From: Clostridiales bacterium
GTDB taxonomy: Bacteria; Bacillota; Clostridia; Lachnospirales; Anaerotignaceae
Length of the DNA: 9,085 bases
Direction: 5' to 3'
NCBI GenBank assembly: GCA_018364635.1
Contig: JAGZLR010000065.1
Span: forward strand, 1 to 9,085
The notes under the pieces are model-generated. The model saw only the letters and a list, made by a program, of their open reading frames with translations, was not told the DNA's origin and did no database searches. The first letter of the stretch is position 1; each line of letters begins with the position of its first letter. Shown piece after piece: positions 1 to 6,109 of this stretch. The translations under genes and the position numbers were made by a program.

Positions 1-1
1 A

Positions 2-28
2 GGATTACAACCGAAAAAATACCAGTAA
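2..28 (+). CDS. Possible C-terminal end of an upstream gene (partial)
   Basis: The second frame is open from the window edge and reads GLQPKKYQ before a TAA at 26-28. That stop overlaps the AAGGAG ribosome site of the next gene (27-32), the same stop-on-Shine-Dalgarno arrangement seen at several other junctions here, which suggests a co-transcribed upstream gene. In Lachnospiraceae a RodA/FtsW-type gene is often just upstream of mgsA, and a short basic tail would suit it, but eight residues cannot identify a family. Another frame (stop at 40-42) is also open, so the assignment is tentative. Confidence 0.35.
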   Translation, partial: GLQPKKYQ

Positions 29-40
29 GGAGTGGGAAAT

Positions 41-436
41 ATGAATATAGGATTAATTGCACATGATTCTAAAAAAACTTTAATGCAGAATTTTTGTATT
101 GCATACAGAGGAATTTTAAGTAAGCACAGTCTATTTGCAACTGGGACAACGGGGCGACTGATTGAAGAGGTGACTAATTTGTCGATTCATAAATATTTAG
201 CCGGACCTCTTGGCGGAATGCAACAACTTGGAAGTCAGATTGGTCAGAACGATATCGATGCTTTGATTTTTTTAAGAGATCCATTGGCACCAAAACCGCA
301 CGAGCCCAATGTAAATGATGTAGTTCGTCTATGTGATATGCATAACATTCCTATGGCGACAAATTTGGCAACAGCTGAATTGATCGTACTTGCACTTGAC
401 AGAGGAGATTTAGACTGGCGTGAGATGTATAGATAA
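41..436 (+). CDS. mgsA: Methylglyoxal synthase family protein with altered active-site residues
   Basis: The family converts dihydroxyacetone phosphate to methylglyoxal and phosphate in the cytosol, a bypass of lower glycolysis that relieves sugar-phosphate stress. The 131-residue protein has normal length for the family. Motifs visible in order are IAHDSKK (His8, Asp9, Lys12), ATGTTG (33-38), AGPLGGMQQLG (54-64), FLRDPL (77-82), KPHEPNV (85-91) and RLCDMHNIPMATNLATAE. Compared with remembered E. coli and B. subtilis sequences, GGDQQ has become GGMQQ (Met60 for E. coli Asp71), HDPD/HEPD has become HEPN (Asn90 for Asp101), and the phosphate-contacting Ser65 is Ala54. His8, Asp9, Asp80 and His87 (E. 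coli His19, Asp20, Asp91, His98) are kept. Family membership is firm; activity is uncertain. ATG 41 is chosen over an in-frame GTG at 32 because AAGGAG (27-32) lies 8 nt before the ATG and overlaps the GTG. The 3' end overlaps the next gene by 17 nt. Confidence 0.9.
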   Translation: MNIGLIAHDSKKTLMQNFCIAYRGILSKHSLFATGTTGRLIEEVTNLSIHKYLAGPLGGMQQLGSQIGQNDIDALIFLRDPLAPKPHEPNVNDVVRLCDMHNIPMATNLATAELIVLALDRGDLDWREMYR

Positions 437-1394
437 AAAAAGGCGCCTGCTGTCCATCATTCTTATCATTGCGATATTGTCAGCTGGGTGTATCTCAAAA
501 AAAGAAAAACTTGTAACAGAATATGAAACTACAAATTATGATACCTATCTGTATGAGGGAGAATTATTCGCAAGTCAGTTGTGCGTCTCAGACACGAACG
601 TTCCATTAAATGATTTTGAGGCAGCCTCCTCTTTACATGCGGGGGCGTTATTTGGTATGAGTCAACAGAAAGTATTTTATTCTGAACAGATTCACGACCG
701 TCTCTTTCCAGCTAGCACAACAAAAATTCTTACGCTATATTTAGCATTAAAATATGGTACGCTTTCAGACATCGTTACAGTGAGCGACAATGCGGTGGCT
801 GTTCCATCGGATTCTTCTGTTGCGGGTCTTCGCTCTGGAGAGCAGCTTACGCTAGAAGATTTATTGTATGGATTGATGCTTCCGTCAGGGAATGACAGCG
901 CTGTGGCAATCGCAGAGCATATTTCAGGAAGTGTAGATGCGTTTGTAGAGTTGATGAATAAGGAAGCGAATGCTTTAGGTGCTACAAATTCGCACTTTGT
1001 GAATCCTCATGGATATCATGATGAGAATCATTATACAACCGCATACGATTTATATTTGATTTTTAATCAGGGAATTTTGAATCAGAAATTTATTGATATC
1101 ATATCTTCAGCGACTTATACTACAGATATCAAAGAACCGGATGGTTCTACTAGAAGCGTGACATGGAAACAATCCAATTTATTTGTAAATGGAACTCGAA
1201 CGGCACCGGAAAATGTGACAGTAATTGGCGGAAAGACCGGAACTACAGATGAAGCTGGGGCTTGTCTTGTTTTATATGAGCAGGATAGTCAGTCTCGTCC
1301 ATATATTTCTATTGTTATGGGGGCAGAATCAAAAAATGCATTATATAATACAATGGATTCGCTATTATCTACCATATCAGGGCTCTCCCAGTGA
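420..1394 (+). CDS. D-alanyl-D-alanine carboxypeptidase (peptidase S11), predicted lipoprotein
   Basis: This is a low-molecular-weight penicillin-binding protein that should remove the terminal D-alanine of peptidoglycan stem peptides outside the membrane. All three catalytic motifs are present in 324 residues: SxxK as Ser99-Thr-Thr-Lys102, SGN at 156-158, and KTGT at 272-275 within GGKTGTTDEAG. The N-terminus has basic residues (KKRR), a hydrophobic stretch at 10-22 and a lipobox LSAGC (20-24), so Cys24 is probably lipidated. There is no PBP5-type C-terminal domain or C-terminal amphipathic anchor after the catalytic domain; the lipid would hold it to the membrane instead. It resembles DacF-type enzymes, but I do not assign a symbol. 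The start is GTG 420 inside the end of mgsA, with AGGAG at 403-407, a rather long 12-nt spacing, so translational coupling is likely. The next in-frame Met (Met80) would remove the lipobox, which supports GTG 420. Confidence 0.9.
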   Translation: MRCIDKKRRLLSIILIIAILSAGCISKKEKLVTEYETTNYDTYLYEGELFASQLCVSDTNVPLNDFEAASSLHAGALFGMSQQKVFYSEQIHDRLFPASTTKILTLYLALKYGTLSDIVTVSDNAVAVPSDSSVAGLRSGEQLTLEDLLYGLMLPSGNDSAVAIAEHISGSVDAFVELMNKEANALGATNSHFVNPHGYHDENHYTTAYDLYLIFNQGILNQKFIDIISSATYTTDIKEPDGSTRSVTWKQSNLFVNGTRTAPENVTVIGGKTGTTDEAGACLVLYEQDSQSRPYISIVMGAESKNALYNTMDSLLSTISGLSQ

Positions 1395-1406
1395 GAGCCC
1401 TCTTTT
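1380..1406 (+). terminator. Rho-independent terminator overlapping the carboxypeptidase stop codon
   Basis: A perfect 8-bp GC-rich stem, GGGCTCTC (1380-1387) with GAGAGCCC (1393-1400), encloses a CCAGT loop and is followed by TCTTTT. The TGA stop (1392-1394) straddles the loop and right arm, so the left arm encodes the last residues of the protein. The U-tract is only on the plus strand, so it should terminate the mgsA operon but not the convergent small gene. Confidence 0.9.
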
Positions 1407-1412
1407 ATATAA

Positions 1413-1619
1413 TTAGTCATTTTCCATATTACCAATTCTGCCGTAAAGGCTGATCAGATACAGACCGCATAGACCAATGATCGTGTAGATGATTCTTGAA
1501 ATCCAGCTCAAATTTCCAAAAAGAAATGTAACTAAATCAAATCGAAAAATGCCAATTAAAAGCCAGTTGATTGCGCCGATAATAACAAGTGTCAAGCTCG
1601 TGTTATCAAACCATTTCAT
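1413..1619 (-). CDS. Small DUF378/YuzA-type membrane protein
   Basis: This 68-residue protein has two hydrophobic helices (about 9-25 and 39-58) separated by a short FRFD segment, with a polar tail ending GNMEND. The pattern LVIIGAINWLLIGIF followed by LVTFLFG matches what I recall of DUF378 (B. subtilis YuzA-like) proteins, whose function is unknown. It would sit in the cytoplasmic membrane. The ATG at 1619-1617 has a strong AGGAGG (minus strand, 1633-1628) at 8-nt spacing. It is transcribed convergently to the mgsA operon and divergently from the sepF operon, so it is probably a single-gene unit. No clear terminator of its own is visible after its stop. Confidence 0.85.
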   Translation of the reverse strand: MKWFDNTSLTLVIIGAINWLLIGIFRFDLVTFLFGNLSWISRIIYTIIGLCGLYLISLYGRIGNMEND

Positions 1620-1705
1620 GTATGTTTCCTCCTCGTATTTATTATCTATACAGTAGTATTAGCTTTTCATGGAGAAATATACAAACGGAAAGGAATTATT
1701 TAAAT
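1620..1705. promoter_or_regulatory. Divergent intergenic region expected to hold promoters for both sides
   Basis: These 86 bases separate the DUF378-type gene (-) from the seven-gene plus-strand operon, and both must start transcription here or nearby. I see the minus-strand AGGAGG (1633-1628) and a plus-strand AAAGGAA (1689-1695). No -35/-10 pair is convincing on either strand: the best minus-strand guess is TTGTAT, 17 nt, TAATAC, which is weak. No hairpin or riboswitch-like fold was seen. Confidence 0.35.
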
Positions 1706-2653
1706 ATGAATGAACAAAGATTATACTATAAATACTCAGATTACTTAAAACAAAAATATGGTGAAAAAGTTTATAAATTGCCTATTAACCTCCCAATCAC
1801 ATGTCCAAACCGGCTCAATGGCAAAGGATGCAGTTTTTGTTCAGAGATTGGCACTGGATTTGAGGCACTTGCTGCAAAAATATCTGTGACAGAACAGCTT
1901 GAACAGACAAAGTCTCTCATTGCGAAAAAATACAAAGCCCAAAAATATATTGCGTATTTTCAAAATTATACAAATACTTTCATGAAATTGGAAGATTTTC
2001 GTAACTATGTCTACGAGGCGGCATCCTTTCCAGACATTGTAGAGATTTCAATTTCTACGCGACCTGACTGTATTCAAAAAGAGTATTTGGATATCTTGAA
2101 ATGTGTGAGTGAAGAATACCAGATTGCAATTAGTATTGAATTAGGGCTACAGACAGTCAATTATCATACATTAGATGCGATTGACCGTGGTCACAGTTTA
2201 GCAGAATATATTGATGCAGTGCTTATGATACAGCCATATTCCTTTCAGATTTGTACACATATTATTTTGAATCTTCCAAATGATTCGATGCTGGATGCGA
2301 TTGAGAATGCTAAAATATTATCTGCTTTGAAAATAGATATTGTCAAAATTCATTCTTTATATATTGCAAAAAATACAAAGTTGTCCTATGAATATGAAAA
2401 TGGTACAATTAAAATATGCAGTAAAGAAGAATACGTGGAAAGACTCATTGCTTTTTTAGAACACTTATCATCAGAAATTGTAGTGGAGCGTTTATTTAGC
2501 CGTGTTCCAGAAAAGGATTCTATTTTTTCTAACTGGAATACAAGCTGGTGGAAGCTTCAAGATGAAGTGATAGCTAAAATGATTGAACAGAAGTCTTATC
2601 AAGGAAAATATTTCAATTATCTTAATGGAAGTGCAATGAAAAAATTATCTTAG
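1706..2653 (+). CDS. TIGR01212 / YhcC-YtqA family radical SAM protein
   Basis: This 315-residue protein has the radical SAM cysteines in the variant spacing C-x8-C-x2-C (Cys33, Cys42, Cys45 in ITCPNRLNGKGCSFC), expected to bind a [4Fe-4S] cluster and S-adenosylmethionine. Other segments match the TIGR01212 pattern along the whole length: YFQNYTNTF, EISISTRPDC, IELGLQTVNYHTLDAIDRGH, CTHIILNLPND, VKIHSLYIAKNTKL and, near the end, RLFSRVPEKD with a WNTSWWKLQDE segment. The domain is Elp3/MiaB-like, but the substrate of this family is not known to me. The ATG at 1706 gives the normal N-terminus (MNEQRLYYKY...) and is preceded by AAAGGAA (1689-1695); an upstream in-frame ATG at 1589 would add 39 residues antisense to the neighbouring gene. 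It is the first gene of the operon. Confidence 0.9.
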   Translation: MNEQRLYYKYSDYLKQKYGEKVYKLPINLPITCPNRLNGKGCSFCSEIGTGFEALAAKISVTEQLEQTKSLIAKKYKAQKYIAYFQNYTNTFMKLEDFRNYVYEAASFPDIVEISISTRPDCIQKEYLDILKCVSEEYQIAISIELGLQTVNYHTLDAIDRGHSLAEYIDAVLMIQPYSFQICTHIILNLPNDSMLDAIENAKILSALKIDIVKIHSLYIAKNTKLSYEYENGTIKICSKEEYVERLIAFLEHLSSEIVVERLFSRVPEKDSIFSNWNTSWWKLQDEVIAKMIEQKSYQGKYFNYLNGSAMKKLS

Positions 2654-2657
2654 GAGG
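2652..2657 (+). promoter_or_regulatory. Ribosome binding site deciding a TTG start
   Basis: AGGAGG lies on the TAG stop (2651-2653) of the radical SAM gene. It is 7 nt before TTG 2665 but only 1 nt before the in-frame TTG 2659, so TTG 2665 is the better start for the HlyD-like gene. Confidence 0.8.
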
Positions 2658-2664
2658 ATTGGTT

Positions 2665-4047
2665 TTGTCATCACATACATCAAATATCAGAACTTATCGA
2701 AAAAAGAAATATATAAATATTGGATTGATTATTTTTGGAATTATCTTTCTGTATCTGATTATAACCATCGTTTTGTATTTGACTGCTCCTCGTATTACCC
2801 CTTATGAAGTCCGGGAAGGCTCCATTTTAAAGGATAATGCATATACGGGAATTGCCATTCGCAACGAGGTCGTAGTCAATTCTGATTATGGAGGATACAT
2901 CAACTATTATACGACTGACAATAGCAAAGTACGTGCAGGAACAAATATTTATACATTATCCAATGAAAAACTATCATTTTCCAATGGCTCTGCGGAGGAT
3001 AATATCACATTAAGTGAAGAACAAAAAAATGCCTTGTCTTTAAAAATGCAGACATTTAGTGAAAGTTTTAAAGATGCTTCTTTTTCAGACATGTATTTGT
3101 TTAAGAATGAATTGGAAAGTTCTCTGCAGAGTATTTCCAGTCAAAGTAAGATGGATCAACTGAATAGCGCTTTGAACAATGGAACCCTTTCTGATATGAA
3201 TCTCTATTCGACTGCTGATGATGGAATTGTCGTCTATTCTGTAGATGGGATGGAGGGGTTGACAAAAGACACGGTAACTTTGGAATCGCTTGATAAGAGT
3301 AATTACCGGAAAACAGAATTTGCGAACAATACGAAAGTGAATGCCGGCGATCCTGTTTATAAGCTGGTTACGGATGAATCGTGGACATTAGTAACAGAAA
3401 TTTCAAAAGAAACATACGATTCACTAAAAGAGAAAAAATCAGTAAAAGTTCGTTTTACAAAAGATAATCAGTCTTTATGGGGGAGTTTGGAAATGAAAGA
3501 GATAAATGGTCACATTTTGGCATATCTTGGCTTTGACAATTCCATGATTCGCTATGTAAACGAACGTTATTTGGATATTGAACTGATTTTAGAGGATCAA
3601 TCTGGACTCAAGATTCCAAAATCTGCAGAGACAGAAAAAGATTTTTATGTTGTACCAAAGTCCTATATTACGCAAGGTGGGAATAGCTTGGAACAAGGTG
3701 TTCTAAAACAGACAACCAATAAAAACGGAGAACAGATTACGGAATTTTTACCAGTAAATATCTATTATGAAGAAGAGGAAAGCGTGTATTTAGACCCAAA
3801 TGTATTTCAGAAGAATGACATAATTATCAAACCGGAATCTACAGAAACATATACATTGAGAGAGACAAAACCATTAAAAGGTGTCTATAATATTAATAAA
3901 GGATATGCAATGTTTAAGCAGATTAATGTCTTATGCGAAAGCGAAGAGTATTATATTGTAGAAGAAGGAAACAGCTATGGACTTTCCAATTATGACCGTA
4001 TTGCTTTAGACAGTACTGGAATTAAAGAAAATGATATTGTTTTTTAA
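2665..4047 (+). CDS. Membrane-anchored HlyD-like (membrane-fusion-type) protein
   Basis: This 460-residue protein has a short basic cytoplasmic N-terminus (RTYRKKKY), one membrane helix at about 19-41 and a large outer domain. After the helix, NEVVVNSDYGGYINYYTTDN and KVRAGTNIYTL (about 67-98) look like the first half of a lipoyl/barrel-sandwich domain. A polar helical stretch (about 115-172) follows, then the second half (DDGIVVYSV to KVNAGDPVYKL, about 186-234) and a beta-rich C-terminal part ending GVYNINKGYAMFKQI to the stop. This is the HlyD/membrane-fusion layout, with a shorter hairpin than classical adaptors. No ABC transporter or exporter gene adjoins it; it sits between a radical SAM gene and ylmE-sepF, so a role in envelope growth or division is an inference. 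Translation probably starts at TTG 2665. Specific function unknown. Confidence 0.8.
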   Translation: MSSHTSNIRTYRKKKYINIGLIIFGIIFLYLIITIVLYLTAPRITPYEVREGSILKDNAYTGIAIRNEVVVNSDYGGYINYYTTDNSKVRAGTNIYTLSNEKLSFSNGSAEDNITLSEEQKNALSLKMQTFSESFKDASFSDMYLFKNELESSLQSISSQSKMDQLNSALNNGTLSDMNLYSTADDGIVVYSVDGMEGLTKDTVTLESLDKSNYRKTEFANNTKVNAGDPVYKLVTDESWTLVTEISKETYDSLKEKKSVKVRFTKDNQSLWGSLEMKEINGHILAYLGFDNSMIRYVNERYLDIELILEDQSGLKIPKSAETEKDFYVVPKSYITQGGNSLEQGVLKQTTNKNGEQITEFLPVNIYYEEEESVYLDPNVFQKNDIIIKPESTETYTLRETKPLKGVYNINKGYAMFKQINVLCESEEYYIVEEGNSYGLSNYDRIALDSTGIKENDIVF

Positions 4048-4062
4048 AGGAGTTTTGAAATC

Positions 4063-4758
4063 ATGTTAGCAGAAAATTTAAGACAAGTAGAACAACGAAT
4101 TGAGAATGCATGTAAGCGTGCAAACAGACAGCGGAATGAAGTGACCTTAATTGCCGTAAGTAAAACAAAACCAATCTCTATGTTAGAGGAAATTTATAAG
4201 GAGGGAATTCGCTGTTTTGGGGAAAACAAAGTACAGGAGCTGACCGAAAAGTATGATCAGCTCCCAACTGATATCAAATGGCATATGATTGGTCATTTAC
4301 AAAGAAATAAGGTGAAGTATATTATCAATAAAACAGAGCTGATTCATTCTGTTGATTCACTTCGTCTAGTCGAAACAATTAATCAGGAGGCTCTTAAAAA
4401 AGATGTGATTGCCAATATTTTGATTGAAGTCAATGTTGCTGAGGAAGAAAGTAAGTTTGGGTTAAATATAAATAATGTGATTCCTTTTATTGAAAAAATT
4501 GCATTGTTTCCTAACATACATATCAAAGGCCTTATGACAATCGCTCCATATGTGAAAAATCCAGAAGAAAACAGACCTGTTTTTAGACGTTTGCATAAAT
4601 TATCTGTTGACATTGACGCAAAAAACATTGATAATGTTAATATGAGTATTCTTTCGATGGGAATGACCAATGATTATGAGGTTGCAATAGAAGAGGGAGC
4701 AACTATGATTCGTGTTGGAACCGGAATTTTTGGGGAACGAAATTATACTACAGTATAG
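4063..4758 (+). CDS. ylmE: YggS/YlmE (PLPBP) family pyridoxal-phosphate homeostasis protein
   Basis: This 231-residue, single-domain alanine-racemase-like barrel binds pyridoxal 5'-phosphate and helps keep vitamin B6 and amino/keto-acid pools balanced; the family has no established enzymatic reaction. The PLP lysine is Lys34 in LIAVSKTKP, as in E. coli YggS (Lys36). Other signatures are CFGENKVQE, WHMIGHLQRNKVKYI, HSVDS, GLMTIAPY, SMGMTNDYEVAIEEGATM and RVGTGIFGER, covering the full family length. The ATG at 4063 is preceded by AAAGGAG (4046-4052), which overlaps the stop of the HlyD-like gene. Position directly before sepF is the conserved ylmE-sepF order of Gram-positive division clusters, although why a PLP protein is there remains unclear. 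Confidence 0.95.
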   Translation: MLAENLRQVEQRIENACKRANRQRNEVTLIAVSKTKPISMLEEIYKEGIRCFGENKVQELTEKYDQLPTDIKWHMIGHLQRNKVKYIINKTELIHSVDSLRLVETINQEALKKDVIANILIEVNVAEEESKFGLNINNVIPFIEKIALFPNIHIKGLMTIAPYVKNPEENRPVFRRLHKLSVDIDAKNIDNVNMSILSMGMTNDYEVAIEEGATMIRVGTGIFGERNYTTV

Positions 4759-4783
4759 AAGTAAGATAGGAGATTAAATAATT

Positions 4784-5326
4784 ATGGGTGTATTAGACAA
4801 ATTCTTGGACATCTTGAAATTGAGTGATGAGGACGAAGATTACGATGAAGAATTCTTTGATGATGAAGAATACGATGATATAGAATCAAAGCCGAAAAAG
4901 AACTTTTTCAAGAAAGAAAAGCATTTTGAGGAAGAGGATGATGAGTATGGTGTTCCTGAAGAAAAGCATAATCAATATGCCAGATCCACAAGCAATAAAG
5001 TAACTCCGATGCGTCAGCCAGCAAGGAAGGCGACCGGAATGGAGGTCTGTGTGATTAAACCAACGAATGTTGATGATTCCAGAGAGATTACCGAAACTCT
5101 ATTAAGTGGTCGTACTGTAATCTTAAATTTAGAGGGGTTAGATTTGGAGGCGGCTCAGAGAATTATTGACTTTACTTCTGGTGCAACATTCGCAATTGAT
5201 GGAAATCTTCAAAAGATTTCAAATTATATTTTTCTGATTACTCCGACAACAGTGGACATCTCGGGTGATTTGCAGGATTTATTGAATACATCTTTTGATG
5301 TACCTTCCATTAAGACAAGATATTAG
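4784..5326 (+). CDS. sepF: Cell division protein SepF
   Basis: SepF polymerises, binds the FtsZ C-terminal tail and anchors the Z ring to the membrane. The 180-residue protein shows the expected parts: an N-terminal amphipathic helix (MGVLDKFLDILKLS) that would insert in the membrane, a charged linker (15-84), and the SepF/DUF552 core at about 85-158 (MEVCVIKPTNVDDSREITETLL by position, then VILNLEGLD, AQRIIDFTSGATFAIDG, and LITPTTVDIS). The linker is unusual in its charge blocks: 15 of residues 15-34 are Asp or Glu, then a Lys/Phe-rich patch (36-46), then another acidic patch (49-54). The core extends about 20 residues further to a TRY end. AGGAG at 4768-4772 precedes ATG 4784. The stop TAG overlaps the ribosome site of ylmH. 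Confidence 0.96.
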   Translation: MGVLDKFLDILKLSDEDEDYDEEFFDDEEYDDIESKPKKNFFKKEKHFEEEDDEYGVPEEKHNQYARSTSNKVTPMRQPARKATGMEVCVIKPTNVDDSREITETLLSGRTVILNLEGLDLEAAQRIIDFTSGATFAIDGNLQKISNYIFLITPTTVDISGDLQDLLNTSFDVPSIKTRY

Positions 5327-5336
5327 GACAAGCATT

Positions 5337-6092
5337 ATGAAAAAAGAAGAACTTATGTTACAAAAGAGATTGATTGAGCTTTCAAGATTATCTTATCAAC
5401 GTGGAATTGTTACATATTCTGATTTTTTAAATTTAAATGAATTAAATATTCTTCATACAATGCCAAAGACAGAATTATATACAACATACAAAGTTTTTGG
5501 CGGCTATGATTTCTCGGAGCGTCAGATGGTTGCATTTCTACCTGATGCTCTTTGTTATGAGTATTTTTATCCAATTTCTGTTTTAAAAATCAGACCGTTG
5601 CAGAAAAAATTTTCTGAGACGCTTTCTCATCGAGACTATTTAGGCGCTATTTTGAATCTTGGTCTTGAACGGAGCAAAATAGGAGATATTGTTGTTCAAG
5701 ACGATTTTGCTATTCTGTTTGTCCACCAGTCATTAGAATCCTTTGTTCAAGACGAATTAAAGAGAATACGCCATACTTCCGTTATTACAGAAGTAGAAAA
5801 TTTTCAGGACTTCTCTTACAGTCCTAAAATAGAAGAAAAGAAAGGTACTGTTTCTTCGCTGAGACTAGATAGTCTTCTGGCACTTGCCTTTTCTTCATCT
5901 CGCACAAAATTGGTGGCATATATTGAAAATGGAAAGGTATTTGTGAATGGGAAATTAATCACTTCAAATGGATATCAGATCAAAGATAGTGATATTATTT
6001 CTGTTCGAGGACTTGGACGCTTTCAGTATAAGGGAATGGTTTCACAGACGAAAAAGAGACGTTATTTTGTGACAATACATTTATATATATAA
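5337..6092 (+). CDS. ylmH: YlmH family S4-domain RNA-binding protein
   Basis: This 251-residue protein has the YlmH layout. The N-terminal two thirds contain GGYDFSERQMVAFLPD and YLGAILNLGLERSKIGDIVV (101-120), the typical GxxRxxIGDI motif. The C-terminal S4 RNA-binding domain spans about 174-235 (SLRLDSLLALAFSSSRTKLV, IENGKVFVNGK, DSDIISVRGLGRF). B. subtilis YlmH binds the ribosome and has been linked to ribosome-associated quality control in a role like RqcP; applying that here is inference. The start is ATG 5337, with AGGA (5325-5328) 8 nt upstream on the sepF stop. A TTG at 5295 would overlap sepF needlessly. No ylmG gene lies between sepF and ylmH. Confidence 0.93.
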   Translation: MKKEELMLQKRLIELSRLSYQRGIVTYSDFLNLNELNILHTMPKTELYTTYKVFGGYDFSERQMVAFLPDALCYEYFYPISVLKIRPLQKKFSETLSHRDYLGAILNLGLERSKIGDIVVQDDFAILFVHQSLESFVQDELKRIRHTSVITEVENFQDFSYSPKIEEKKGTVSSLRLDSLLALAFSSSRTKLVAYIENGKVFVNGKLITSNGYQIKDSDIISVRGLGRFQYKGMVSQTKKRRYFVTIHLYI

Positions 6093-6096
6093 TGAA

Positions 6097-6103
6097 AAAG
6101 GAG
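6097..6103 (+). promoter_or_regulatory. Ribosome binding site deciding the lspA start
   Basis: AAAGGAG lies 6 nt before ATG 6110. It is downstream of the other in-frame ATG (6092), whose stop-overlapping context (TAATG) has only AT-rich sequence before it, so initiation at 6110 is favoured. Confidence 0.75.
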
Positions 6104-6109
6104 AATACT

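Noticed and set aside
32..40. GTG at 32 as start of the methylglyoxal synthase gene
   Set aside because: It overlaps the AAGGAG Shine-Dalgarno; ATG 41 is correctly spaced and gives the family N-terminus MNIGLIAHD.
1225..1416. 63-codon plus-strand open frame inside the carboxypeptidase gene
   Set aside because: It is out of frame within a gene whose KTGT motif is intact, has no ribosome site and no family resemblance.
1589..1705. N-terminal extension of the radical SAM gene
   Set aside because: It would lie antisense to the DUF378-type gene and its ribosome site; homologues begin near the ATG at 1706.
4383..4670. Minus-strand open frame opposite ylmE
   Set aside because: It is fully inside a conserved gene, without a ribosome site or recognisable domains.
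5295..5336. TTG start for ylmH within the sepF coding sequence
   Set aside because: There is no ribosome site; ATG 5337 has AGGA at good spacing and gives the expected length.
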